DNA from: JARKQH01 sp964631605
Lineage (GTDB): Bacteria > Verrucomicrobiota > Verrucomicrobiia > Limisphaerales > UBA8199
Direction of reading: 5' to 3'
NCBI GenBank assembly: GCA_964631605.1
Contig: CAZVYG010000113.1
Span: 1 to 12,222, forward strand
DNA: 12,222 nucleotides
The notes beneath the pieces are model-generated. The model saw only the letters and a program-made list of their open reading frames with translations, searched no databases and had not been told where the DNA came from. Positions 1-8,386 of the stretch are shown one piece after another. Every line of letters begins with the position of its first letter. The stretch's first letter is position 1. The position numbers were made by a program, and so were the translations under genes.

Positions 1-53
<53 letters not shown>

Positions 54-142
54 GCCTGGGTCGTCGCGGCGCGGCATCTCCTCGCCTGCCGGCATCCGGA
101 TGACGCCCCCACTTTGCCACAGCCCGTCCCGCCGATGCAAGC

Positions 143-164
143 CCTGAAAATCCCCTGAAAATCC
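143..164. repeat. 11-bp perfect tandem duplication
   Basis: CCTGAAAATCC occurs twice head to tail with no mismatch. Its core CTGAAAATCC is also the anticodon-loop and 3'-anticodon-stem sequence of the adjacent tRNA-Phe, but on the opposite strand (minus strand there, plus strand here). The function is unknown and the tRNA match could be coincidence. Confidence 0.6.
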
Positions 165-220
165 TCCTTGGAAATCCACTGCGGCCCATCCCGCGCGGCC
201 CCAAAACCCGCCGACAGTTC

Positions 221-245
221 TGCTGGGCGCGGCGCGCCCACAGCC
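221..245 (-). terminator. Possible terminator hairpin downstream of the lyase-like gene
   Basis: A 7-bp perfect stem, TGGGCGC (224-230) with GCGCCCA (234-240), closes a GGC loop. After a two-base bulge it can be extended by GCTG/CAGC. It lies about 70 bp beyond the stop of the minus-strand gene. The lack of a T-run on the minus strand makes the call weak. Confidence 0.25.
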
Positions 246-311
246 CCCAGTTCACCGGCGGGTTCCCTCAGGCGCCCTGTCCCGACCGCTTTGCCCACCT
301 CGCCGCCGCGC

Positions 312-3300
312 TCACAGCAAGGTGACCCGCAGCCGCATGTAACGGCTGGGCGCGTCCCGGGTCGCAACCGGGTCCTGGAAAACAATGGTCTCGGTCCCGT
401 CCCCATTATCCAACGGGCCGGACGGGGCCGGCGCATCAAACCACTGCACCAGGTCCGGCGAGATTTCCGCTGCGTAGGCCACCTGGAGCAGACCCTGCGG
501 GCGTTTCACGCGCAGGGCGAGGTAATGGGCGTTCGAAACCTCCACCAGGCCGCCCACCGGCAGACCGGGCCAGGTCGGGCCATGCGGCTGCGCATCCAGA
601 ATGCCCGGCCTCAGCCCCAGCGCAAACTCCAACAAGTTGCGGGCGCCATCCCAGTCCGGATCGGCGTACGGCCCGACGATCGTCTCGTTGGTTTCCCCCG
701 GAAACGCCAGGCTGATCCAGTCCCCATACACCTTCTCGTTAAGACTCACGCTCACCGGCAGCAGGGCAAACACCTGGGCCGCCTGGTTGCTGGCCCACAA
801 CCGCAGCACATAGGGGCCGGCCGCGTTAAACGTAACCGCGCTCGCGGCTTCCCCCGGCTCGGCAAAATCCACCGGCGCCGGCCCGCTCTCGGCGGACCAC
901 AACACGGCCAGGGGTCCCTCCGAGGCATCACCGGCAACCCCCCCCGCCAGCCAGGCCGGGACCCGGTTGGTGGCGGCCAGGCCGGGCGGCGCCACCGCGC
1001 TGGGCGCCGACCCCGCCGCCGCCAGCGCCACGATTTCTTCGGGCGCCAGCGCGCGCCGATAAAACCGGATGTCATCCATCGCGCCCTTAAAATAGGTGGT
1101 GACATTGGAATGCGTGAGACCGATCTTCACCGACGAGTTGTAGTTTGGAACGGCCGCGCTGCTCTCCGCGGCCACCCGGTCCAGCGCGCCGTTCAGATAC
1201 AGTCGCGCCCGCTGGTTGGTGGGCTGCGAGCCGTCGAAGGTGATGGCCACATGATACCAGCGGCCCGTCTCGATGGCGGTCACGCTGGTGAACCGGTTGT
1301 TGCTGCCGTCAATATCCACATTGATCAGCCGGTCCACCTGGAGAAAAGTCGTGAAGGCGTTGTTGTCGCTGATGCCGTTGCGCTTGGAAACCAGCCCCGC
1401 CCCACCCGTGGTGTAGGCATTCGCCCGCAGCCAATAAGCCAGTGTGAAAGCGGCGGTGTTGTCCAGGTTCGGCGCGTCGGGCACATTGAGGAATGAGTTG
1501 GTGCCGTTGAATTCCATCGCCCCGCCCCGCCGTCCGCCATTCGGATTCCAAACGCCGTCCCCCACCAGCACGCCGTGGTTGCCGCTGCCGGAGCTGTCCA
1601 CCGCTGTCGTGCCCCAACTCTCGTCCAGTTTCAGCCAAAGCGCCAAATCCGCGCTGCCGGCCTCGCCGCCGCCGACCAGCACCGCCTGGTCCACGCGGTT
1701 GCTCTTCACCGAGTCATCGGCGCTCAGACGCAAAACATAAGCGCCCGGCTGCGGGAAACTGACGCTGGTCAGCAGACTGGTCGTGCTGGCAAAAGTCGCA
1801 TTGGCGGGGCCCTGGACCGTGCTCCAGGCCACCCTCAGCGGGCCCGGTTGACCATCGTCGGCCGCGGTGGCCCGCAATTCCAGATGGTTCGCGAGGTTGG
1901 TCAGCACCAACGGACTCGCCGCCGGACTCCGCAGGAGCACCTCCGGCGCCTGGTTCGGCACAATCGTCACCGGCGTCAGGTTCGTGGCAAAAATCCCGTA
2001 AACGGCCGCATCCCAAACCGTATAACTGGTATAGACGCCCGCATACCAAATCACGCCGTAAGGAAAAGCGTTGCCGCGGGGAACGTAGGGCCGCAGGTTG
2101 TCCACCGCCGAATTGGTCGTAACGGCTTGCCACGTAAACGTCAGGCCCCCGTCGTGGGTTTCTCCGCGAAAAATTTCATAGCGATCATCGGGACGAAGCG
2201 GCACATGGGTCAGGTCGCCCAGGGCAAAAGGATCGGCGGCATTGCTGGCCAGATAGACCACGTCGGGATTGTTCGGATCCAGGCTGATCCCGCCCGCATA
2301 ATACCGCTGCGTATTGTAAAGGGGCCGGCCCGCGTGGGCGATGAACCGCTTCTGCCAGTTCGAGCCGGTCCATCGCGCGTAATAGTAATAAAGTCGGTCG
2401 TCATACCAATTGGCGCCCATGACGTTGGTCACCTGCACCGAGAAAGCCGCCACCGGCTTGCCATTGGTATGATGGAGCACGTCCCAGCACCAGGCGCGGC
2501 CGTAGGGAATGTGGTCGTTCGGGTCGCTGCTGGGCGCCGCGCTGTAGGGGTAAATCACCGTCCCGCGCTCGCCCGAATCGTGCAGCAGCGGAGCATTGGT
2601 CAGATACTTCAGCAACGAGCCGTCGGATTTCCACAGCGCCCCGTCCTGGTAATAGGCGTGGTACAGCGACGTCGGCACGGCGGCGACGTCCGGGTGGCCG
2701 TCCGTGTAGGTGAAATCAATGCGCCGTTCAAAATCCGAGCAATACTGCACATACGGCCGGTAACCGCCCGTGCCGGTCTTGATGAGAATCTGCGGCGCCG
2801 ACCAATTGGTCCCCGACGCGTCCGAGGTCACAAACGTCGGATTGAAGTTCAGGTTGCGAAAGAAGTTGTAAACCCGGCCCGACTCGGCGCTGAGTTGATA
2901 CGGATTGGCATAGGTCACCCCGGCGGTGGTGTTCGTGTAAGCCAGCTCCGGGCTCCAGTTGCCGGGCGTGGCCGTGTCGGCCGTGGCGGTAATACGGTAG
3001 TAAAAGCGCGTCTCGTTGCCGTGCTTGGCATAAATCGCCAGCATCCGACCGTCGCTCAAGGCCAGCAGCCCCGGGTTGTCATGGTCGTCGCGCTGGGTCA
3101 TGTCGCTGGCCCAGAGCAGGCTCGACTGGTTGCTGGCCGGATCATAGGTATTCAGGCATACCCGGCCGTCGGCATACCGAACGTAGCCGAAATACAGGCG
3201 CCCGTCCTTGAACAAGGCCCGGGGATTCCCAAACCAACACCAGGCGCCATCGGGGGCAAGTAAATGGGCGGCGGCCTGAGCCGGTCCCGCCCCACCCGCA

Positions 3301-3356
3301 GCCAGCACCCACAAAACAACACACGCCTTCCAAAACCGCACCGCCAAACGCTTCAT
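312..3356 (-). CDS. Secreted BNR_4 / PL24-PL25-like beta-propeller protein with PKD-like and LamG domains
   Basis: This is a 1014-residue exported protein from the ATG at 3356. A TTG three codons upstream is possible, but the signal peptide fits the ATG: n-region MKRLAVRFWK, hydrophobic 11-24, AxA cleavage near 28-30. Residues 35-460 resemble BNR_4 propellers: NPRALF at 44-49, RPYVQY at 200-205, an LDPNNPDVVY stretch at 359-368, and an Asp-box-like THDGGLTF at 400-407. Two conserved-looking His, H92 (DDHDN) and H112 (KHGN), are 20 residues apart. From memory this matches the catalytic His pair of ulvan lyases PL24/PL25; Y149/Y153 and R167 lie where further active-site residues would be expected. 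A PKD-like domain (466-562), a LamG/concanavalin-like domain (570-783), a second Ig-like stretch (790-870) and a C-terminal region with LLEFALGL (908-915) follow. It is probably a polysaccharide lyase or carbohydrate-binding enzyme; the substrate is not proven. It is divergent from the GH29 gene. Confidence 0.85.
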   Translation of the reverse strand: MKRLAVRFWKACVVLWVLAAGGAGPAQAAAHLLAPDGAWCWFGNPRALFKDGRLYFGYVRYADGRVCLNTYDPASNQSSLLWASDMTQRDDHDNPGLLALSDGRMLAIYAKHGNETRFYYRITATADTATPGNWSPELAYTNTTAGVTYANPYQLSAESGRVYNFFRNLNFNPTFVTSDASGTNWSAPQILIKTGTGGYRPYVQYCSDFERRIDFTYTDGHPDVAAVPTSLYHAYYQDGALWKSDGSLLKYLTNAPLLHDSGERGTVIYPYSAAPSSDPNDHIPYGRAWCWDVLHHTNGKPVAAFSVQVTNVMGANWYDDRLYYYYARWTGSNWQKRFIAHAGRPLYNTQRYYAGGISLDPNNPDVVYLASNAADPFALGDLTHVPLRPDDRYEIFRGETHDGGLTFTWQAVTTNSAVDNLRPYVPRGNAFPYGVIWYAGVYTSYTVWDAAVYGIFATNLTPVTIVPNQAPEVLLRSPAASPLVLTNLANHLELRATAADDGQPGPLRVAWSTVQGPANATFASTTSLLTSVSFPQPGAYVLRLSADDSVKSNRVDQAVLVGGGEAGSADLALWLKLDESWGTTAVDSSGSGNHGVLVGDGVWNPNGGRRGGAMEFNGTNSFLNVPDAPNLDNTAAFTLAYWLRANAYTTGGAGLVSKRNGISDNNAFTTFLQVDRLINVDIDGSNNRFTSVTAIETGRWYHVAITFDGSQPTNQRARLYLNGALDRVAAESSAAVPNYNSSVKIGLTHSNVTTYFKGAMDDIRFYRRALAPEEIVALAAAGSAPSAVAPPGLAATNRVPAWLAGGVAGDASEGPLAVLWSAESGPAPVDFAEPGEAASAVTFNAAGPYVLRLWASNQAAQVFALLPVSVSLNEKVYGDWISLAFPGETNETIVGPYADPDWDGARNLLEFALGLRPGILDAQPHGPTWPGLPVGGLVEVSNAHYLALRVKRPQGLLQVAYAAEISPDLVQWFDAPAPSGPLDNGDGTETIVFQDPVATRDAPSRYMRLRVTLL

Positions 3357-3450
3357 ATCGCCCAATCCTACGCCTGATTTCGGCGCAACGCCAGACCCTC
3401 TTTTTACTTGTCCTCAGCCGGCTCGCCCGACAATTTGTATCCCATTGATC
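3357..3450. promoter_or_regulatory. Divergent intergenic region between lyase-like gene and GH29 gene
   Basis: These 94 bp must hold the start signals for both outward-facing genes unless either is leaderless. It includes a short T-run (about 3402-3406) and an AT-rich patch around 3430-3440, which stands out in this GC-rich DNA. I could not assign convincing -35/-10 pairs on either strand. Neither start has a clear Shine-Dalgarno sequence, although AGGAT lies about 10 bases before the minus-strand ATG. Confidence 0.35.
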
Positions 3451-4887
3451 ATGAACAAGAAGTTGCTTGTCCGAAACGCCGTCGTCGTCCTGGCCCTGTC
3501 CGCCGGCCTGCGGGTCAATTCCCCCGCCGCCACGCCGGACCCCGCCGCCGAAACCCCCGCCCAACGCGACCAGCGCCTCGCGTGGTGGCGTCAGGCGCGC
3601 TTCGGTTTGTTCGTTCATTGGGGCCTCTATTCCGGCTTGGCGGGAACGTGGGAAGGCAAACCCGTCGGCACCCACGGCGGCATGGAGTGGATTCAGCAAC
3701 GCGTCCAGGCCGACACCGACACCTACGCCAAAGCCGCCTTCCCCCTCTTCAAACCCCAAAAAGGTTTCGCCCACCAATGGGCGCAACTGGCCCGGGAAGC
3801 CGGCTGCCGTTACCTGGTTTTCACCACCAAACATCACGACGGTTTCGCCCTCCACGATTCCAAGGTCAGCGACTTCGACGCGGGTGACCTGCTCGGACGC
3901 GACCTGGTGCGCGAGATTGTGCAGGCCGCGCGCGCCGAGCGGTTGCGGGTCGGCTTCTACCACTCGGTCATTGATTGGCATCACGACCAATATGCCTACC
4001 AGAAGTCTCAGCAACTGCCCCATCCCTTGAAGGGCAAGCCCTATCCCAACGGCGAGCGCGACCACGAAAAATACAAGGCCTATCTCCGCGCCCAGGTTGA
4101 CGAGCTGGTTTCCGAATACCCCGTGGACATCCTCTGGTGGGACTACAGCGCCATTGATTTTCAGGGACAGGAAGCCTGGAACGCGTTCGACCTGATGCAG
4201 TTGGTCCGGGCCAAACGACCGCGCATCATCATGAACAACCGGCTGTTCCGCAGCCGCGAAGCCGGCTGGGCCGGCATGGGCACCGAAGGCTACCTGCCCC
4301 AGCTCGATCCGAAATACGGCGATTTCATCACCCCCGAACAGCATATCCCCGACACGGGCATGCCCGGCGTGGACTGGGAGACCTGCATGACCATGAACAC
4401 CACCTGGGGTTACAGCGAGCACGATCACGCCTGGAAATCCCACAAAACCCTCATCCGGAATTTGGTGGATATCGCCAGCAAAGGCGGCAATTACCTCCTC
4501 AACATCGGACCCAAAGGGGACGGCTCCGTCCCCGAACAGAGCGTCCGGGCGCTGCGCGCAATCGGCGCCTGGATGCGGGTCAATGGCGAAGCCATCTACG
4601 GCACCGCCGCCAGCCCGTTCGCAAAACTTGCCTGGGGGCGCTGCACCCAAAAGCGCGGCAAGCAAGGCCCCGAACGCCTCTACCTGCACGTGTTCGACTG
4701 GCCCAGGAACGGCCAATTGGAAATCCCAGCCCTCGAGGGCAGCCAACCGGTCAAAGCGTGGCTCCTCGCCGACAGCGCCGGCGTGACGGTGACCCAAACC
4801 CGCCAGACTTGGACCCTGCACGTCCCCAAAACAGCGCCTGATCCCATCGCCAGCGTCGTGGCCGTCCAGCTCAAAGCTGACCGCTAA
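3451..4887 (+). CDS. Secreted alpha-L-fucosidase, glycoside hydrolase family 29
   Basis: A 478-residue enzyme predicted to release alpha-L-fucose from glycans outside the cytoplasm. I chose the ATG at 3451 over a TTG two codons earlier. Residues 1-27 form a signal peptide (MNKK, then a hydrophobic VVVLALSAGL stretch). GH29 hallmarks appear in order: RFGLFVHWGLYS (50-61), YLVFTTKHHDGF (121-132), GFYHSVIDWHH (168-178), DILWWDYS (226-233) with D231 as the expected nucleophile, TPEQHIP (294-300) with E296 a plausible acid/base, and GGNYLLNIGPKGDG (345-358). The C-terminal 90 residues look like the family's beta-sandwich. Length is normal for the family and no essential motif is missing. The divergent neighbour is a lyase-like propeller protein, so the pair may act on a common fucosylated or sulfated polysaccharide; this is inference. 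It is convergent with selB, 39 bp away. Confidence 0.95.
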   Translation: MNKKLLVRNAVVVLALSAGLRVNSPAATPDPAAETPAQRDQRLAWWRQARFGLFVHWGLYSGLAGTWEGKPVGTHGGMEWIQQRVQADTDTYAKAAFPLFKPQKGFAHQWAQLAREAGCRYLVFTTKHHDGFALHDSKVSDFDAGDLLGRDLVREIVQAARAERLRVGFYHSVIDWHHDQYAYQKSQQLPHPLKGKPYPNGERDHEKYKAYLRAQVDELVSEYPVDILWWDYSAIDFQGQEAWNAFDLMQLVRAKRPRIIMNNRLFRSREAGWAGMGTEGYLPQLDPKYGDFITPEQHIPDTGMPGVDWETCMTMNTTWGYSEHDHAWKSHKTLIRNLVDIASKGGNYLLNIGPKGDGSVPEQSVRALRAIGAWMRVNGEAIYGTAASPFAKLAWGRCTQKRGKQGPERLYLHVFDWPRNGQLEIPALEGSQPVKAWLLADSAGVTVTQTRQTWTLHVPKTAPDPIASVVAVQLKADR

Positions 4888-4926
4888 TCACCCCGCGCTT
4901 GCCCCCAGCCTCGGCCCTCCACCCGC

Positions 4927-6885
4927 TCACCCGGCCTTGTGCATCGCTCTGCGGGCCTCCACCCCCGGCCTCCGGTCGTGACCCGTACGCACCGTGAATC
5001 GAATCCGGTCGAAATAGTCCAGGATCGGCACCGCGTATTTGCGGCTGACGCCAAGCGCGTCCCGGAATTCCATCGTCGAAAACACCGGTTTCCGGGCAAA
5101 CAGGCTCAAGGCCGCCTGCCGCGCCGCCTCCAGCGCCTCGGGATGAAGTATCAGGTCCTGCTCAATCCGCACCAACTGCGCGCGGTCCGTCAGCAGCCGG
5201 AGCATTTTCTCCACCCGCTCCAGCGGTTCCTTCAACGTTACGGCAAGCTCGCCCGGGCTGGGCGGCGACCATTTGGCCAGCCGCAAAACCCTCACCAAAT
5301 CCTCGCAAAGCTGCGCATCCCGATCCGACACCCGGGCGCTCCAGCCCGCCCGCGCCAGCACCGAGCCGGCCCGCTCGAGTTTCCCGCTTTGAATCAGCCA
5401 CTCCGCCGCCCGCGCGCAAAGGGCCGGGTTGGCCCGCACCCGGGCAAACAACTCCGGCGCCTCCAGGCCGGCGCGCACAGGATTCGCGGCGTGAAAAGCT
5501 TGGACGATCCCAAGCATCTGGCCCGCAACCTGGTCCACGATTTGACGATGAGTCAGCAGGCCGTCGGCAAGCCGGACCAGGCTTCCGGCCCGCTCGAGCT
5601 GGCCGAGCCACACGTCCAACTCCTCCCGGCGCAACAGGCATTTCTGTTCCAGTTGCCGCAATGACAGCGGCTCGCGCGCTTCCCGCAACATCAAGTCGCA
5701 CCAGGCGGCGGGGGAATCCAAGGCGTCCCGCCGCGCCGCCAGCGCCTCGAGGGTCCACTGCCGCCGCCGGCGCAGCCGCACGTTGCTCGTGCCCAAAATC
5801 CGGCCCCCGCCAATGGTCACCAGGCCGCTTTGCCCGGCAACGCCCAGGTTCGCCCGCGCCACAAATCGTTCGCCCGGCACCACCGCCAACGGCTCCGCCA
5901 GCCGCAACTGAACCATCTGCCGCTGGCCGCCGCTCATCGGGCTGTCCTCCAACATCGCCACCTGGGCCTGCACCGACGCCGTCCCGACGTGCAACTCAAT
6001 GCGGACCATGTCTGCAATGCGGGTTCTGAGACCCGGCAACAGGTGCAGCTCCGCCTCGGCCATCGCAACGGGGCAGAGGGTCTCCGGCGGGCACAGCAGC
6101 ATGCCGCGCCGCATGCTTTCCGTGTCCAGCTCGGGAATATTCAGGGCCACGCACTCCCCCGCGCGACCCTCCAGGGCGTCCTCGCCATAGACCTGCATTC
6201 GCCGCACCCGCCCCCTCCCGCCGCCGGGAAGCAATTCCAGCGATTCCCCCGCCCGCACGATCCCCCCGGCGGGAATGCCGGTCACGATCGTCCCGGGCCC
6301 ACGCAGCGAAAACACGTCCTCGACCCACAGCCGAAACACGCCGTTTACCGGCCGCTCCTCACACCCGTTCACCACCTGGTTCAGCGCCTCAAAAAAACCT
6401 TCAAATCCCTCGCCCGTAATGTTCGATAGCGGACAGATGGGAGCCTCTCGAAGGAAAGTGTCCGCCAGCAACTGCCGCAGTTCGCCGGTGACCTCCTCGC
6501 GCCGCCCCGCCTCGACCAGGTCAATTTTCGTCAGCGCCACCAAACCGTGTCGCAACCCCATCAAAGTGAGGATTTGCAGGTGCTCCCGCGTTTGCGGCAT
6601 GATGCCGTCGTCGGCCGCCACCACCAGAATCACCACGTCCACCCCCTGCGCCCCCGCCACCATGTTGCGAATGAAATCAACATGCCCCGGCACGTCCACC
6701 ACCCCCACAATCCGCTGGTCCGCCAGCCGGCACGGGGCAAAACCCAGGTCAATGGTTAATCCCCGTTCCTTTTCCTCCGCCAAAGTGTCCGTGTCGCACC
6801 CCGTCAACAGTTTCACCAGCGCGGTCTTCCCGTGATCCACGTGCCCGGCAGTGCCGAGCATGATGTGTCTTCGATTCGCGGTCAT
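4927..6885 (-). CDS. selB: Selenocysteine-specific translation elongation factor SelB
   Basis: A 652-residue GTPase that delivers Sec-tRNA(Sec) to UGA codons marked by a SECIS hairpin. I chose the ATG at 6885 because it leads directly into TANRRHIMLGTAGHVDHGKT. The longer frame begins with TTG, adds 23 unrelated residues and would overlap selA. GTPase motifs: GHVDHGKT (14-21), ERGLTIDLGFA (40-50, switch I), DVPGH (64-68) and TKID (119-122). EF-Tu-like domains II and III follow to about residue 370. The rest is the winged-helix region, ending with the RKYAVPILDYFDR stretch (about 600-640) of the SECIS-binding WH4 domain. It is separated from upstream selA by 37 bp, so the two are probably cotranscribed. 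Length is normal for bacterial SelB. Confidence 0.96.
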   Translation of the reverse strand: MTANRRHIMLGTAGHVDHGKTALVKLLTGCDTDTLAEEKERGLTIDLGFAPCRLADQRIVGVVDVPGHVDFIRNMVAGAQGVDVVILVVAADDGIMPQTREHLQILTLMGLRHGLVALTKIDLVEAGRREEVTGELRQLLADTFLREAPICPLSNITGEGFEGFFEALNQVVNGCEERPVNGVFRLWVEDVFSLRGPGTIVTGIPAGGIVRAGESLELLPGGGRGRVRRMQVYGEDALEGRAGECVALNIPELDTESMRRGMLLCPPETLCPVAMAEAELHLLPGLRTRIADMVRIELHVGTASVQAQVAMLEDSPMSGGQRQMVQLRLAEPLAVVPGERFVARANLGVAGQSGLVTIGGGRILGTSNVRLRRRRQWTLEALAARRDALDSPAAWCDLMLREAREPLSLRQLEQKCLLRREELDVWLGQLERAGSLVRLADGLLTHRQIVDQVAGQMLGIVQAFHAANPVRAGLEAPELFARVRANPALCARAAEWLIQSGKLERAGSVLARAGWSARVSDRDAQLCEDLVRVLRLAKWSPPSPGELAVTLKEPLERVEKMLRLLTDRAQLVRIEQDLILHPEALEAARQAALSLFARKPVFSTMEFRDALGVSRKYAVPILDYFDRIRFTVRTGHDRRPGVEARRAMHKAG

Positions 6886-6922
6886 AACGGCAAAATCGGC
6901 GCGGCCTGCGACCCGCCAGCCC

Positions 6923-8362
6923 TCAGGCGGTCGCTCGCCGCACCGCCTGGACAATCACCGGCACCTGCGGGTCAGTAACCGTTCGCAAATCCAGCTTGAC
7001 CTGGTCGGATTCAATCCGGCTGAAAACGCATGCCTCATCCAATCGCAACCGCCGCGCCAGCTCGTTCACCCCAACATTCCGGGCTCGCAACCCGACCGCC
7101 ACACTCGCAATCGCCTCCGTGGGCAACGAGCCGCTCCCCAGGTAGGCCAGGCTGTCCCCCACCTCCACCTCGATCCCGGAACCCAGCGCCGCCAGCCCCT
7201 CCTGCAACGCCCGCGCCCGCGCCCGAACCGTTTCCAACGGCTGACAAATCATCCGGTAGAGCGGATGCTCCCGCCGCAGCCGCTCCGGATCCCGAAACAG
7301 GTGCAACGTCCGCTCCATCACCATCAGGCAGGTCTTGTCCACGCGTATCGCCCGCATCAACGGGTGCTTCCGCAATTGTTGAATCAACGGACGGCGTCCC
7401 ACGATAATGCCCGCCTGGCTCCCCCCAATCAGTTTGTCGCCGCTGAACAAAACAAGGTCCGCCCCGGCCGCGATGGACTCCCGCACGATGGGCTCGGGAG
7501 GCAAACCGAACTGCCGCAAGTCCACCAACGCCCCCGCCCCAAGGTCGTCAATCAGCGTCAGATGGTGACGGCGGGCCAGCTCGGCCAGCTCGGCCAGACC
7601 CGGGGTACCCGCAAAACCCACGATGCGGTAGTTGCTGGGATGCACCCGCATCAGGGCCGCGGTTTGGGCGGTGATGGCCCGTTGGTAATCCGACAGGTGA
7701 GTGCGGTTGGTGGCGCCGACCTCGACCAGCCGCGCCTGGCTCTGCGCCATCACCTCCGGCAGACGGAAGGACCCGCCAATTTCAATCAACTGCCCGCGCG
7801 AGACAATCACTTCCCGCTGCGCCGCCAGCCCCGCCAGCACCAGCAGCGTCGCCGCCGCGTTGTTGTTCACCACCGTCGCCGCTTCCGCCCCCGTCAATTC
7901 GGTCAGAATGTCCTCGACCAGTTCGTCGCGCTCGACCCGCTCCCCGGATTCCGGATGGACGGCCAACGTGCAATAGCCTTTCAACTCGGCCAGCAGGGAG
8001 TCCACCACGCCCTCCGGGAAAACAGCCCGCCCCAGGCCGGTGTGAAGCAGAATCCCGGTCGCATTGATCGCAGCCCGAATCCGCGGCCGGGTTTGAGCCG
8101 CCAGAATCTCTCCCGCCAGCCGCTCGACGGCCTCCGCTCCAATTTCCTCCGGGGCGACCAGCCTTCCTTCCAGGATTCGGTCGCGCAGTTGCGCCGCGGC
8201 CTGCCGCAGGACGCGGGTGACCAGGCCGTGAGGATGCGTTTCCAGCCACTTCAAGACGGCTTCCCGCTTGAGCAGTTCGGTCAGCGAAGGAATCCGCTGC
8301 AGCAACGGTTGTCTGGTGTCCGCAGGCACGGCGCGCCCAATGTGGCCGGAAGGCGCTCGCAA
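6923..8362 (-). CDS. selA: L-seryl-tRNA(Sec) selenium transferase (selenocysteine synthase)
   Basis: A PLP enzyme that converts Ser-tRNA(Sec) to Sec-tRNA(Sec) using selenophosphate. The 479 residues match the family's usual size. Signatures: N-terminal QRIPSLTELL (22-31), NATGILLHTGLGRA (100-113), VVNNNAAATLL (164-174), the IDDLGAGAL stretch (271-279), and FSGDKLIGGSQAG (306-318) with K310 the PLP-binding lysine. The start is uncertain. The TTG at 8362 has AGGGA about 6 bases upstream and sits 24 bp after the yqgE stop. A GTG at codon 12 would also keep the whole family core. It lies in a minus-strand cluster yqgE-selA-selB with short gaps. Selenophosphate synthetase (selD) and tRNA-Sec (selC) must be elsewhere. 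Confidence 0.95.
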   Translation of the reverse strand: MRAPSGHIGRAVPADTRQPLLQRIPSLTELLKREAVLKWLETHPHGLVTRVLRQAAAQLRDRILEGRLVAPEEIGAEAVERLAGEILAAQTRPRIRAAINATGILLHTGLGRAVFPEGVVDSLLAELKGYCTLAVHPESGERVERDELVEDILTELTGAEAATVVNNNAAATLLVLAGLAAQREVIVSRGQLIEIGGSFRLPEVMAQSQARLVEVGATNRTHLSDYQRAITAQTAALMRVHPSNYRIVGFAGTPGLAELAELARRHHLTLIDDLGAGALVDLRQFGLPPEPIVRESIAAGADLVLFSGDKLIGGSQAGIIVGRRPLIQQLRKHPLMRAIRVDKTCLMVMERTLHLFRDPERLRREHPLYRMICQPLETVRARARALQEGLAALGSGIEVEVGDSLAYLGSGSLPTEAIASVAVGLRARNVGVNELARRLRLDEACVFSRIESDQVKLDLRTVTDPQVPVIVQAVRRATA

Positions 8363-8386
8363 CGCAATCCCTGTCTTGACGCCCCC

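Larger units (their letters stand above)
54..311. other. Intergenic gap between tRNA-Phe and the secreted lyase-like gene
   Basis: No credible gene is present; an open frame here on the plus strand is the antisense shadow of the neighbouring gene. Three small structures are visible. One is a perfect tandem duplication of CCTGAAAATCC at 143-153 and 154-164. Another is the 10-bp palindrome CATCCGGATG at 93-102. The third is a GC-rich hairpin, TGGGCGC (224-230) and GCGCCCA (234-240), which lies downstream of the minus-strand gene. That hairpin could end its transcript but has no T-run, so a rho-independent terminator is not demonstrated. Confidence 0.5.

Noticed and set aside
58..140. Promoter for tRNA-Phe on the minus strand (TTGCAT near 137-142)
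   Set aside because: The spacing to a possible -10 is right, but the -10 hexamer matches too poorly to call.
1575..3263. 562-codon plus-strand frame opposite the lyase-like gene (also 168-1496)
   Set aside because: Its translation is rich in Arg, Gly, His and Pro with no motif, while the minus strand encodes a signal peptide and recognisable domains. Long antisense frames are expected in GC-rich genes.
3142..4821. 559-codon minus-strand frame across the GH29 gene
   Set aside because: It covers the fucosidase antisense, shows no family motif, and runs into the oppositely supported coding region of the neighbouring gene.
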